Below are positions 47,891-61,190 of a DNA stretch of 64,000 bases, piece after piece (position 1 is the stretch's first letter; the number at the start of each line of letters is the position of its first letter). The translations under genes and the position numbers were made by a program. Origin of the DNA: Eucalyptus grandis (taxonomy: Eukaryota > Streptophyta > Magnoliopsida > Myrtales > Myrtaceae); the NCBI RefSeq assembly GCF_016545825.1, contig NC_052618.1, forward strand, positions 49,553,127 to 49,617,126, in the 5' to 3' direction. Below the pieces are notes generated by a model. It searched no databases. It saw only the letters and a program-made list of their open reading frames with translations, and was not told the DNA's origin.

Positions 47891-49847
47891 GGTTAATTTT
47901 TCATCTTTTATCTTTAAATTTGATCACCACATCACCCATTTCTCATATCATCAATTTCATCATCCCTTCGGGCAAAGACCTCCGACAGGGTTCCCAACAT
48001 TCCAGCCATCCCATGGCCACCGGGCTTCCGGCCCCCCACATTCCGGGCATCTCGCATCTCAACTAGCATCACGAGGCATTCCCTTCGGGCAGAAACCTCC
48101 GACATGGCTTCCGGCCTTTACCCTTCTAGCCAGGCATCTCGCACCCCAATCCTGGCATCGCGAGGCATTCCTTTCGGGCAAAGACCTCCGACAAGGCTTC
48201 CGGCCCCCCACATTCCGGGCATCCTGAATCTCCCAGGGAATTTCAGCCATGTATCTCTATACATTCCGAGCATCATCCGCCATCACAACCCTCTCCTCAT
48301 TTACCATCATCCATGTTCACTAGTATTTTATTCACATTTTAACATGGAACATGGCATGATATCAAACAAATCATACTAGGCATGAAATTCACACATGCAT
48401 TGATTCAAATGCCATACATATGCCAAGACCTTATTCACATGTGCATCTCAATTCAATATCATAGGCATATCAAGACTTTATCACATGTGCATCTCAATTC
48501 AATATCACAGACATACCAAAGCTTTATTACACATGCCACATAAATTAATTAAATGGAACCTATGGCCAATGAAATAATTCCTTTTTATTTATTAGTATTA
48601 TTTTTTATTATTTTAATTTTATTATCATATTTATTTATTTTCATAAATAAATATTAAATTCAATATCTATGATGATTTTTTTTTCCAAAATCATAAAAAT
48701 TCAAGCAATCATTAATCAAACCAATAGAATGACAATTGCATGCAAAATTCATGGCCAACTTGAATTTCACACAATTTCACAATTTTCACAAAATAACACA
48801 TAATATTCGGATAACAACCAGAATGCACAGTTTCTGAATAAATTCGATTAAAATACCCATACGGCCTCCAAAAATTACGAAATTTTACAGGATGGTAGAC
48901 AAGACATTTTCGTGCAACTTTCATGAAAAACTTCAAGCCAGATTCCTTATAGATTATTTTGTACAACCTCACGAAGCTTCTGGAATCCTTACCGCATCGT
49001 CCAGAATACACATCTCCGAAATATTAAGGTTTAACCTACCTAATCTCTTTCGTTTCCTCTGAAATTTGAATATGTTATGTATCAAGGTGTCCTTTAGAAA
49101 TTTCATGAAGATATTTAGTCAAATAACCAAGTTATGGTCACCATTTAAGTCCATGAAGTCTCGGGTGTCACGGAACACATCGCCAGAATCATCGTCTCCA
49201 AGATCTAGCCGATTTACTAGGCTATACTGGTTCATTTCTCTTCAAATTTGAGTATGTTGTATTTTAAGATGTCTCCTACAACTTTCATCAAGAAACCGAA
49301 GTGAGATTCTCAACAGAAACCAACATGCAACCACGAATCTAGCAAGAGGTCAGTAAAAACTCTCCAGATCTGAGGTCTCCATATAACAAGACTTTAGCCC
49401 CTAAAATCTCCATCATTTTTCACGAAATTTTACTATGTGGTAGTTCAAGATGTTAGCTACAACTTTCATGAAGACATCGAAGCTAAAATCGGACTCCAAA
49501 CACACATGCAAGCTCACACAAGTTACTGACTCCCACAACCCGAGCAAGAACAGTCACCCGACTTGAGAACAAACCAACCTTACCTCGGTTTTTCTCACTA
49601 AAAACACCCAAAATCGAACATGCAAACCATATACAAACATGCAAGAGAAGTTAGAGGACTCCACTTGCCTCTAAGATGGACGGTCGACGGCGTATGGCGG
49701 TGTACACGGCGAACGGACGGCGGCACACAGCGGCTCCTCCTCCTCTCCCTCTCGGTCTCTCCTTCTCTCTCGCAATTTCTCTCTCTCTCTCTTACCCTCT
49801 CTCTCGGCCGAATGAAGCAAAAACCGGTCACTCTCCTTTCTCTCCCT

Positions 49848-49859
49848 CTTTTTATATCC
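49848..49859 (-). promoter_or_regulatory. TATA box of the 5' LTR
   Basis: Minus strand GATATAAAAAGAG context, followed 40-110 bp downstream by CT/GA-rich sequence as in plant core promoters. It is conserved in the 3' LTR. Confidence 0.6.
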
Positions 49860-50342
49860 CCTAAAGCTCATGATTAGCAATCATGAGATTGCCTCACCAA
49901 TGGCCAATGCATGGCCTTCCTTCATGCCACTTGTCTTGATCCATGCATGGGCCGGCCACCTCTCCCTTTGGGCCTTAATGGGCTGGTCGAACTCCCTCTT
50001 GGGCCGACTAGCTTGGCCCACCAAGCTTAGGCCAATGGGTCCAAGGCCCATTCGAAAATTAACCCCCTTTTCCTTTTTTTTTTTGAAATTTTCTTATAAA
50101 TATTTTTGAATTCCAATTTTCATCTCGGCCGCCAAAGTCTTGGGACATTTTTGTTCATTGAAATTTAAATCATATGGCCAAGCATATATTATTAATCTAT
50201 TAAATTTAAATTTCCACAACCACAAGCACAAATCATCAAATTAAAAGACTAATGGCTAAAACATAAGCCATGGAAATTCTATCACCTAATTAAAGACTTT
50301 AACACACCTTATGGCTTAGCTTTGAATTTCTGGGATGCCACA

Positions 50343-50347
50343 TGGGG
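50343..50347 (+). repeat. Target-site duplication TGGGG, right
   Basis: Matches 38006-38010. Confidence 0.85.
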
Positions 50348-50432
50348 TTCCCGTGGACGAGGAAGACGGTACGCTCTTCCTCGACCTCTCACGGCCACCC
50401 AAAACGAATGAGTCACACCTCTATCTAAGGAC

Positions 50433-50553
50433 CTGTAAAAATTAAATCCATGACGGGATGAGACAATGTCTTAGCAAGCCTATGCCCTAAACCCTGATTA
50501 GAAAGATAATACACCTAGAGGCAGCCTAAACACATATCATATAAAGGACTTAC
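50433..50553 (-). other. Intron-like module in LTR B
   Basis: Donor GCGAG|GTAAGT, hairpin TGAGAC-aat-GTCTTA context, acceptor TTTTACAG|GT; 121 bp. Confidence 0.45.
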
Positions 50554-53500
50554 CTCGCCTCAGTACCTCCCTACACGTTAGTACGATTCATATAACATAT
50601 GTATGCAGTAAAGGCACTCAGTAATTGGAACACTTCACTTTCAACTGTCAATCAATCACATGAGTCCCGATTATAAGGCCAAATCATTATGACACGTCCC
50701 ATTCCGTGCCACACAATGTTGTCACATAATCAGGCGCGGTCAAATCACTCAATCAAGCATGTTCCAATTAGTTATGACCCAATAGCCACAGCTGACTCAA
50801 CAATCAACGGTCATCTGGCATAGCCGGGTGTCGTCTCGCCTCATCGAGTACGACAACGTCTACCACTAGACGGCATTTTCGAAAGAGCATCGGCCCAGCC
50901 TCCACTGCGATTAACATCCGTTGATGTGGGGCATTCCCGAAGGAGTATCGTCTGACATAAAAGCTCGTGACGGGTTTCGATAATGATTCCATGCATATCC
51001 AATCCCGACCAAGGACATCGTGCTTTGCATTTAAATGCCTCAACTTAACTAATGTGTTTGGCCTATTTTCTTCATATTAAAAATACCCGATAAAATAGGT
51101 ATGCATGGACACACGGTCAAATCGAACCATAAAATGTGATACCCTCTCTTTTAAAAATCCTACAATTTTATATAGTACTTAAAAATATTTTTTACGTCAA
51201 AAAGCGCACGGTATTTTTATAATCAAATACCAAAATTCCATATTTTTGAAATAATAATTTAAAAATTAACAATCAATTGCACAAACTAACTACATCACGA
51301 CAATCAGCACGAAATTCTAATGAATGACTATCCCGGTATAATTTTCAAAAATGAATAAATAAATTACAAAATAATTAAATAAATGCAAATTAATTAAATA
51401 AATCACTAATTAAGCTATATATACTAATCTAACCAGCTAATTTGACTTAATTAAATAGTCTACTATGCTAACTAAATCACCTAATCTAATTAACCTCTAA
51501 CTAAACTAATCAAACCACCTAATTAATCTAACTAACTAACTAAATCACTAATTACACTAACTAATCCTCCTAATCCAAACTTAGTCTAAACCAATCCTCC
51601 TCTAAGCATAATTCACCTCCTAATTAAGGTTTAGAGAGTAAACTCACTGGATTAGCAAACTAGTAAGTTCATGGTGACAGCGACGCGGAGGTGAGTGAGA
51701 CTCGAGCCTACAGCTACGCCAAGGGAGGACCAAAAGGGCCCAAAAATAGCCCACGAAGCCTCAGCTCTAAGTTGGAACTTCGATTCTGTGCTAGGCCGGA
51801 GTAGCTGGTCGAGGGAGCTAGGACAATGTGGGAACGGGCTAGGTTGGACAACAATGCTAGTAGGGGCAAACGACGGCAGCTTGGACAGCTGGAACGATGA
51901 CGAGCAGCCAGGGACGCGGACGGGGACGGCTCGGAGATGGTAGGAACACACTGGGGAGATGGTCAAGCGGGCTAGAGTTGCACAGGCTGGCTTGGGCTTG
52001 CAAGTAGGCGAATGGCAACACCGGCGGGCTGGCAGGTGAGCAGCTGGCTTAGGCGTTTGGCTTGGCTAGTTTTCTTGCTCTGGAAATGGAGGTTTTCAGC
52101 AATAATAAAGAAGGAAGAAGCAAGGAAGAAGAAGAAGAAGGTGGCTGCTGCTGGAAGGGGGACAAAAGGCCACAAAAGTCTTGGAAAATATCTCAACTCA
52201 TCATCACTTAGCCCCCAAAGTCCACAGCCCTTATCATCTGCCATTTCCCCTCCAAATCTTCTCCAACAAGCCAAGGAGGGACTCCAAATGTTACAGCCCC
52301 CCATGGCCTACGAATTTACAGCATTTCCCTCTTAATTTCACACCAAATCTCTCTAATTCAATCCAATTGGTGCCCAAAAATACTAGCGAAGGCACCCACA
52401 TCAGTTCCATGATTTTCCTCACCAATTGATCCCACTTAAAGGCTAAAAGTGCACTCAATTTAGTCTATCCGAATTCTTGGATCAATTTCACCAAATTTCG
52501 ATTTTTCGCCAAAATCCCGGACTTGCCGAAAATTCTTCAAATGATGAGTCGATGTGTGACATCCCGAATTTTAACCCTGTCCCGAATATATGAAATGGGC
52601 ATTTCGCCGGTGCGCCTATGGTCCTTTTTCTCTGAGTTGATCACTCACGAGTTAACCAATCTGTTGGGTGAAGCCGTTAAGGGATATAACCGCGGTAAAA
52701 TTCCTAAAAGCTACCCGATAGGTCGGATCGGACTAAAATCGCGTTCGATCGATTTTAACCACGAAATGGAATTCGGTTTCGGAAATCGAACGTTCGAGCA
52801 TGTCACGGTTGATTTATAAGACATCGTCTTGTCTTTTGGAGAAATTCCATCGAGTTCGGGATTTTACGGAAAATCGAATCAGACGTCGCAGAAATTATCG
52901 AAAATTCGGATTGACCGAATTGAGGAGAGTTTGACTTCCAAACTAAACTATTTGGCATTAGGGAATTGCAGAAATGGCATGGGCAATTCCTTTGATGATG
53001 TTGGACATTAAATTGGGAATTTTGGTGAGGAATTGAAGCCCAAATCAATGAAATTCGGATGCTAATTTAGGAGCTGAAACTTTAACTTCAATTTGGATGA
53101 TTATGGAAAATATAATGTGAAGAAAGAAATAGGGGACATGCTTTTAATGGATGAGATAATTTCTTGACTTTTCTTCCTCACCGGTGGCTTCTCCAGCAAT
53201 TCTCGCCGACTCCCTCTCTCACGTCACCTCTCTCTCGTTCTTATCCTTTCTATTTCTACTTTCCTTTATTTCTTTTCCTTTGAGCAAGAACCAATGAGCT
53301 TCATTGTCTCTTCTCTCTCCGCGCCCTTACTGTCCTACTTTCACACGCACAACTCCACTGAATTCCCCATTAAGCTGCTCCATCTCCACAGACTCTCTCT
53401 CTCGCTAACTCACGCTCACACTTCACCAAACAACTCTGCTCCCTCTTCTTTGGTTTTTCTTTCGAAATTCAGCCAGCAGCCCACACCAGCTGCTTCCTCC

Positions 53501-54987
53501 TACGAAGCCGCGGCCCCACCAAGTCAACCATCAACATTTTGTCTCCCCAAAAGTGGACTTCTCTGCCGCTGAAGCCCACGATTCCTCTCTATCGAAGCAA
53601 CTGCAGCTCGTCTCTCTCTCTCGGTCGTCCGTGCCTCTCCTCCAGCAGCACGCATCCACGAAGTCACCGAGTCAACCTTGCGTTCCCCAGCTGGTCGATT
53701 GACCGCACGCGTCCAACAGCTGCCAGCGACACCGGCTGCTTCCGTTTTCTTGTTCAGCTCGCCAATTGAAGTCTACGAACAGCCCAGCAATTTCATCCCA
53801 CAAATTCCTCTTCACGAACGTGCAACTCCACTTCTTTTTGTTGCTGCCAGCAAAGACAGCCAGCTTCCACCGAACAAAATCTCCTCTGCACTCTCCACCA
53901 TCTGTGACTGAAGACCCTTCCTCTTGTGCCATCGCCCGAAGCTGCTTCTGTCTTCCTGTTCGGGGCCCAGCACGTGCAAGCAGCTCCTTTAGCCCATCGA
54001 ACCCACTAGTGCAGCAAGCCCACGAGCCCAACAAGTCAGCCCATCTCCAGCAATCCTCAAGCCCAGCAAATTTAAGTCTAGTTGGGCCCAAAAGTCCAGC
54101 AATTCAACCACTTGAAGCCCAGCCCAGCTTCAGCAAAGACATGCCCAGTTCAGCTTTGTTTCAAGCCCATTTCAGCCCAGTCTTGAAGCCCAGATCAAGT
54201 TCAGCCCAAGAATTCCGGCAGGCCCAAGCCCAGATATTTCTGTGGGCTTGCAAAGTTTCTTGGTCCAGCCCGAGTGATCGTTGACGTCGCCGAAAATTCG
54301 GATTTTGGCCGTCGCGTCACTATCGCGGTGTCCCGGTCCCCGCTTGTATCAAGTGAGTTTTACTCACTAATGCTTTCTTAGGTTGCTAATTATGCTTAGG
54401 GGTTGGTTAGATTTAATTAAATGCAATTAGGTGGTTAGATTAGTCTAGAACAATTAAATTAGTGACTTAACGATGCATGTTAGGTGGTTAGACTTAGTCA
54501 TTAGCAAGTAGCGATGTACTTTTATTTATTGAACGTATCTCGGGATTTTTCCCGATCCATTTTGGCGTCCAATCAGGCATTATGAACTTAAATTGGATTT
54601 TTAGTATTTATTTATTTATTTTTCGAAATTAATTAATTAATTTTTTTTTCGGGAAATTCAACCAGGATGGTTGGGGATCGGAATTTTATGCTAATTGTCG
54701 TGGTGCAGTCCGTTTATTTAATTGAGCTCTATTTCATGTTGAATTGAATTATTTGTGAAAGAAGGAATTATTCTTTAATTGAATAATCTTTGATTATTAA
54801 TTAAAAAAGAACTGGGCATCGGGTGATAATGCCAAAAGGATCTGAGTGGGATATAGAAAATGGTGGGATTTATAAAAAGGAAATTATTATATTTTGGCTA
54901 AGGCCGATCGTGTACCACACACGTTATTTTATCGGAAAGGATAAAACTGGTTATTTGATTGTTTGGTTGGAATGACATGTATACCCG

Positions 54988-55340
54988 CTCGATGACTCCA
55001 TGGAGCATCTTGAGACAGGACAGTATGATCTACCGGCTCGATGACTCTACGGAGCATCTGGAGACAGTACGGTATGATAAATTGTGTGTATACTGACTCG
55101 ATGACTCCACGGACCATCTTGAGATAAGACGGTATGATCTACCGGCTCGATGTCTCTACGGAGCATCTGGAGACAGTACGGTATGATAAATTGTGTGTAT
55201 AGCGGCTCGATGACTCCATGGAGCATCTTGAGACAGGACGGTATAATCTACCGGCTCGATGACTCTACGGAGCATCTAGAGACAGTACGGTGTGATTTGA
55301 TAGCTCGATGACTCTATATGTCGTCTGGAGATAAGATAAC
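54988..55340 (+). repeat. Minisatellite in LTR C, dimeric ~109-bp unit
   Basis: Alternating ~49- and ~60-bp subunits, each beginning CTCGATGACTC and containing GGAGCATCT.GAGACAG. About three dimers, the last degraded. Confidence 0.85.
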
Positions 55341-55545
55341 ATACTATCTATATATCACCTAGGGTGAGTAGTCTTGGATGTTGATCAGACTTATAGAAAG
55401 TATGGAAGGGGTCGATCAAGAGATAATTTGGATGACTTGTAATCGACTAGGTCGATTGATCGATGATTCGATCTGATTGGGTGATGCAATGTGATGAGGT
55501 ATATTTGATATATATACTAACTTGCAGGAAGGAGCTGAGGCCAAG

Positions 55546-55655
55546 GTAAGTCCTCTAACTCGTGATGTGCTTAGGCAGCCTAAGGTGTATTAGTTTACTA
55601 ATCGGGTATTATGGGGTAGAATTCGCTGAGACATGGTCTTGAATAACCATTTTAG
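55546..55655 (+). other. Intron-like module in LTR C
   Basis: Donor GCCAAG|GTAAGT, weak hairpin (GAGAC...GTCTT), acceptor CCATTTTAG|GA; 110 bp. Confidence 0.45.
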
Positions 55656-56634
55656 GACCTTGAGGAGAAGCTGAAGAGGAGGAACCTGAAGGGGAGAAAG
55701 ACTTTTGAAGAAGCAGATGATCCAGAGAGGGATCTTGAGTATAACCCGGATGTGGATTGAGATCCCATCCCTTTTGTAAACCCTGTCTTAGTGTAGATAG
55801 GTGTGAGACAAGTATGCTGTAAATAGTATCGTAAATATACTATGAGTTGTGTCGTTAATAAAAGTGTGGTTGTGAATTTCAATATGAAAAATATGGACTG
55901 CTTTTCTATCCCATTGTTTTATTGTCTGGGGATTTATAACTGCTTCCGCATGCGTAATAAAAAGAAAGGTTCGGCGATACTTAGTCCTGGGATATCGCAC
56001 TTTAAAATCGACCAAACAAGAAGGATGGGCGCGTCCCTGAGGATCAGGGCGTGACACGACGTCCCTAAAATAAATCATGACATGCCACAACTTTCGATTT
56101 CTGAAACCGAGTTCAATTTCGTGGTTAATTTCAATCGGACGCAATTTTAGCGTGACCTAACTTACTAGGTAATTTTTAGAAATTTTAGCGCATTTGACTC
56201 ATGACCGATTATTTTCGATCCACATTGTGCATCTTCGACACATTGACGACTCTTGGTTATCGTGAAAATCTCGAGGTTTCAAATATGGGCACATGGTACA
56301 GAATCGACAAAAAAAAATCGGTCTACTAGCGTTCGATGTGAATTTTGCAATCAGGTGGAATCACCCACCATTTAATTACATGCCTCTATCGAATCAACCT
56401 ATCTCCGGTCTCTAATCGATTTTAACGATGCCGTATTGACCCTTACAGATAAACATAGTTGAGCAATTGATTTATAGTCGAATTCTCAAGTCGATTGCAT
56501 TTAGATTCCTTAATGGCTTCACCCGATAGATTAGTTATCTCGTGAGTGATTAGCTCAGAGAAAAGAACTATAGACGCGCTGATGAAAAGCCCATTTCATT
56601 CAATCAGTACAAGGTCGAAAATCAAGATGTCACA

Positions 56635-57947
56635 CTACAAGGCTTGGCCAAAGGCTAGAAGTTTGGTTTTGTGGTTGAGGCAGATGGAGGTGCTACTCGA
56701 TACTGGCAATGCGGTTGGGATGGCGGTGCGGTGCTGGCCACAGGGCTGGCTGGACGGACTGTTAGGGGGAGTTGGGTTGGTCTCGGACAGTGGTGCTAGT
56801 TGGGGAGCTGTTGACACTGGTGAAGTGGGTGGTTGTTAGCGTCGAGGAAGGATGGTGTGTGGTGATGGATGATGGTGGAGCTGCTGTAGGATGGGATGAT
56901 GGATGATGGGGCTACTTGGGTTGGCATGAGTGAATGGGAAGATGAAGATGGCGTGATGCTAAAGAGGGATGGTGGTCTGGACTAGTGGAAACGCAGGGCT
57001 GTGACATGAAGAAGAAAAAGAAATGCTAAAGATGAAGATGGGTAGAAGATAGCTGAAGAGGGGAGTTGGTTGGGGGGTTCATGCGCATGGGGAGATAGAG
57101 GGAATTGGAGAGAGAGAGAGAGAAGCCATGAAGGTCAAGGCTGCAACCACTGAGAATTCAAGAGAAATATCTAAATACTCAAGTGCTAAGCCCCAAAAGT
57201 CTTCAGCCCAAATTGTCAAGGGATCACCCAATGAGAAATTAGCTTCAATTTCTCATATATAATCCATTTTGGCAGCCAAATAAACCCCTTGATCAGCCCA
57301 TCCAAATTTCACTTATTTTCCGTTTTGTCTGAAATTGATTTTTTCGCAAAATTCTGGACTCGACAAAAAATCCTTGAAAGATGAGACGACATCCTAAAAA
57401 TACATCTTGACACTCTCGAACATCCGATTCCGGAAACCGAATTCAATTTCGTGATTAAAATCAACCCAACGTGATTTTAGCACGACATAACCTATCGGAT
57501 AGTTTTATCGTGTTTGACCCGTGGTCGATAATTTTAATCCACGTTTGTGCATCTCCGACTCGTAGACGACTCTCGGTTGTCGTAAAAATCACAAGGTTTT
57601 AATTATGTGTCCCAAGTATAATTTCAATAGAAAATTGGGTTAGTGCCGTTCGATGCGAATTTCGCAATAATGCTGAATCACCCGCAATTTAATTATGTGT
57701 TTCCATCGAATTGACCTATATCTAACCACTAATCGATTATAACAGTGTCATATTGACCCTAGCCGATTATTATGGTCAAGCAATCGATTTCCAATCGAAT
57801 TCTCTATTTTGTCGCGTTTATATCCCTTAACGGCTTCACCTAATAAATTAGTTAACTCGTGAGGGGTCAACTCAAAGTAAAATGATGCGCGTCGACGAAA
57901 TAACCATTTCATATAATCGAAACGCGGTTGAAATTTAGTATGTCACA
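56635..57947 (-). mobile_element. LTR D, 5' portion only, minus strand
   Basis: In minus orientation it starts TGTGACATA (rc of 57939-57947) and follows the same order as LTR C ('gaaatggttatttcg', 'cacgagttaact', 'gaagccgttaaggg'). It breaks off at the end of LTR B. Its 3' portion was not found with confidence. Confidence 0.65.
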
Positions 57948-59755
57948 CGTTTTGTCAAGTTCTTCTATAATTCATGTTTTCCCTTTCAATTCTGAGAAAA
58001 AAACGGAGTGGAGTTGTTGTAAAGCTGGTATATTTCTCAGTCCTTAGTTTTGTTGATCACGCGTGCACTGCTGAAGAGGACATTTGCTACAATATGCACA
58101 TTGTATCTTATTGTTATTTAGAGTGTGAATCTTGACATGCGGATTGGCACAAATAAAAAGATCTAGTCATGCAGACAGTATCAGTGTCATTGCAATACCT
58201 TTTGAGATTGTACCGAGCTGCTATAACAGTAACTAAAGTTTTGGGAAAGTTGTTTTTGTACGTGAAACTAACTCCCAGACAGTCAGGACACTGTTGTTTT
58301 TGCCTTTCAACAGCTTTACTTTTAAGGCAGTAATAGCGCGGCGCTTTTCTTTGTGGTTACATCGTAAGCAGGTCTTAACAACAGAGGAGTTAAGATTCTA
58401 AAGCACAGTAAAATGGTGGAATACCCACTTGATTGAAAAAAAAAAAAGGTGGTACAAATCTCAGCAGTTTGGGCAAGGTAACCTAGGTTTTTCAAACTTC
58501 AAATCACGATTTTACTTAGTGATGGCTTGGTTTGGGGTGTTTGAAGGACTATATTGTAGTTGAATCTGGATTAGTAAGTTCTTTGAAACTTCTAAAGTAC
58601 TTATCATTTGAAAGTAAATAGTTAGAGGTCTGCTGAGCTTAAATTTCCAAAGATTATATCTGCAGATTTAATGATATTGACAAGTTCTCATAGTACAATC
58701 ATCTGATTTTGTCATGTTGGATGCAATCCCATTAATATGCTAAAATAATAACATATGGATATTGGTCCTTAAGTTTTAGATTGAACAGTAGTTGGATCCT
58801 ATATTAGATTTGAGATTTTGCTAGCCATCACTATGGGGCAAAGCCATGCATCCTATCTATATGATAGGTGTGTAAAGGCCATTTAATGTTGGGTTCATGA
58901 ATCATTTATTTCTTTCTCTTAAACTACTCTTTGGTGGTTTGAACAAAAAAAGAATTTGCTGTTTAAGAAAATTAAGTTTTGGTCTTGGCTGGTACTTGCT
59001 TACGATGCACACCCATATTGTGCACAGTTATTGGGTTGAGTTACAACAATGTTAAATCTCCCGCAGATTTATACTACAATTGTATTGTGATGCAATGTAA
59101 ATCCATCGTTAATGATTGTTTTTAAACATTCAAGCACAGCAAGACTCAGAAGTTCGCATGCACTAGAAAGGAGCTGCTGAAATAGTTTTGGCTTTTTGTA
59201 CAAAGTAAAAGGATGCAAATGGTCAAGTGGTAGCAATGGATAAAGATCAGGTTTGGGAAATAATTGGCTATTATAGCAATTCAATAGCTGCTAGCTTTTT
59301 CCTTGCCGAAATCTTTCACAGTGCTATTATAGTTTGAAATAATTTTGACAAATCTACATTTCATTAATGCCATGTTTTTTCTGTGACAGCAGAGCACATA
59401 TTCTGGTATTGCACTTATGTTCTTCATGGGATTATGCCATGACACTTTCCTGATCTAATTTTGACCATTTAGTTTTGGAAGTTTTGTGCATTACACATTA
59501 CATTCCATGGGAGGCAGATCTTGAATCCTCTGTACTACTCTTTCCTACGCAACCATTCTTGAATACCTTGTATTATGTATGTATTTCACATTTGTTGCTT
59601 TTATATTCATGGTTGCACTTTTATCCATGATTAGGCTTTTTGCATTGTCTCAGAGTCAGGGTGGTAAATTGTTTTCTTCATGTTTTCTTGCCTTGTTAGA
59701 AGTCATTCATGATATTGATGGAAGATCGTTAAGTGAGTTTCCTCTTGTTTTGCAG
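57948..59755. other. Sequence left of the Ca2+-ATPase exons, no exon recognised
   Basis: AT-rich, possibly intronic. I searched for the phosphorylation motif DKTGT and other upstream pump exons without success. Confidence 0.35.
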
Positions 59756-61190
59756 AAGATGTATTTCAGAAAGGCTATTGAAGATATGGCTACTGATAGT
59801 CTGCCCTGTGTTGCCATTGCATATAGATCATATGACATAAAAGACATTCCTCTAGATAAAGAACAGTAAACCAAGTGGGCATTACCAGAGGATGAGCTTA
59901 TCTTACTGGCTGTTGTGGGCATAAAGGTAATTCTTGTCTAGCAGTGAACAAGATATTAAGTGAAAAGGACATCATTGATTTCTATTTGTTCTTATTTCTG
60001 GTTATGAAAGTTTCACTGCAAGATGATATGTCTCTAGGAATGCTTAAATTGTTGGAGGTTTTCTAACATTCAGAGAAAACTTCTGCTTTGGAAAATTCAG
60101 TTATTTTCCATGACTTTGAAGAGTTCTTGTTGGGGACCTAATGAAATTTAATGTTTTTGTTATTTCATTGACACCAGCTGGTTGATCCAACTTTCTAAAT
60201 AACTTTTGCTGGAATCCATAGAACTCTGTCTCGGTACAAGTGGCTGGCAAGTGAAGAAAGAAAATATTTTCTTACATTTGGCCGGATGCACTGTTAATCA
60301 TTTGCAGTACTTACTCTTAATATTTATGCAGTTTAATCGTAAGAATGATGAATTGTCTTGCACGCTCATACCATGCAGGATCCTTGTCGTCCTGAAGTAA
60401 AAGATGCCATGAAACTATGCCAAAATGCTAGAGTTAAGGTATGTTAATATTTTATTTTTATTTTTTTCAGTTGGTTTATTTGGGGATATGATCCTTCATC
60501 CTTCTGCTGCTTCTTTTTTAATTACTTCAGGAACTCAAAATTTGAGTTTCTCATCATTTGCATCCTTTTAGGTGGTCATATTGGATATTTATGTTGGTTC
60601 GATGCTTTTCTTTGGAAAATGGATTACCATAATTCATTGTTGTATAATGAAGTTGATATGAAGGGTATGACAGAGATTCTGTTTACGATTGCGATTGAGA
60701 AGTTCATTATCATTTAGTCATTTCAGTAAAGGGTGCTTTCAAGATATTTTCTTAGGATGCTAATCATTGGTGCTGGATTCCAAATAGTAATTTGCGGCAG
60801 CATTACAGATTGAGGATAGGTACTTATCTAGATGTGACCTCAGTATGTGATTCATCTTATTTGGTGATAGGTACGAATGGTTACTGGTGACCATCTCCAA
60901 ATTGCCAAAGCAATTGCTTTGGAATGCGGCATACTAGATCCAGAAGCAGATGCTACTGCGCCAAACCTTATTAAAGGAAAAACTTTCCGTTCCTTAAGTG
61001 CTGAGGAAAGAGAAGATATCAGTATGGCATTGCTTCTCTTCCGTGTAATTAATCATGTCTTCTATTTGAAGGTGTGCTTATAATCTTTATGCGATTTGCA
61101 ACAGGTTATGGGAAGATCATCTCCTAACGACAAGCTTCTGGTTGTTCAAGCATTGGGAAGTGAGGACACGTTGTGGCTGTTGTTAGAGGA
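59756..61190 (+). pseudogene. Autoinhibited Ca2+-ATPase (ACA8/ACA10-like) catalytic-domain exons, broken
   Basis: The exons encode part of the nucleotide-binding and P domains of a type IIB Ca2+ pump. Exon 1 (59756-59926, after TTTTGCAG) reads KAIEDMATDSLPCVAIAYRS, then TKWALPEDELILLAVVGIK, but has an in-frame TAA at 59867-59869. Exon 2 (60379-60438) is DPCRPEVKDAMKLCQNARVK. Exon 3 starts at 60871 with VRMVTGDHLQ..., ECGILDPEADA. Exon 4 starts at 61105 with VMGRSSPNDKLLVVQAL, then loses frame at 'gggaagtgagg' and never reaches the essential TGDGTND hinge. Splice sites and phases fit the ACA8/10 gene structure. The DKTGT phosphorylation exon is absent. It is non-functional by the stop, the frameshift and missing catalytic parts. 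Confidence 0.85.

Larger units (their letters stand above)
38011..50342 (-). mobile_element. Full-length Ty3/Gypsy chromovirus element, Tekay-like, minus strand
   Basis: 12,332 bp with two LTRs (3720 and 3790 bp), TG...CA ends, 5-bp TSD TGGGG, a PBS TGGTATCAGAGC matching the initiator Met tRNA (rc of 46530-46541) and a polypurine tract AAGGTGGGGAGAAT abutting the 3' LTR (rc of 41731-41744). Internal order on the minus strand is gag, protease, RT, RNase H, integrase, chromodomain-like tail. Many in-frame stops and some frameshifts make it non-autonomous now. The two LTRs are very similar; in their first 50 bases I count four differences, all transitions. It is nested in LTR B. Confidence 0.92.
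46553..50342 (-). repeat. 5' LTR of the Tekay-like element
   Basis: Same structure as the 3' LTR. TATA box (rc of 49848-49859), CT-rich tract after it, ATC array, intron-like module. Distance from TATA to PBS is about 3.3 kb, so R plus U5 is very long. Confidence 0.9.
52555..56056 (+). mobile_element. Solo LTR C, plus strand, nested in LTR B
   Basis: Starts TGTGACATCCCGA, ends GGGCGTGACA. The flanks CGATG (52550-52554) and CGACG (56057-56061) are a 5-bp duplication with one transition at a CpG. Removing it restores continuous LTR B sequence. The open frames inside (53294-54284, both strands) are in the CT/GC-rich stretch and have no known domain. Confidence 0.8.
37449..56634 (-). mobile_element. 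LTR B, minus strand, split by two nested insertions
   Basis: Pieces 37449-38010, 50348-52554 and 56062-56634 join to about 3.34 kb, close to LTR C (3.50 kb). In its own orientation it starts TGTGACATC (rc of 56626-56634) and ends GGGCGTGACA (rc of 37449-37458). The Tekay element interrupts it at TGGGG and LTR C at CGATG/CGACG. Immediate flanks gattc (left) and ctaca (right) do not match, so a TSD is not visible. Confidence 0.7.

Noticed and set aside
53294..54284. Series of Ser/Pro-rich frames
   Set aside because: They sit inside solo LTR C in a compositionally biased stretch, with overlapping frames on the opposite strand.
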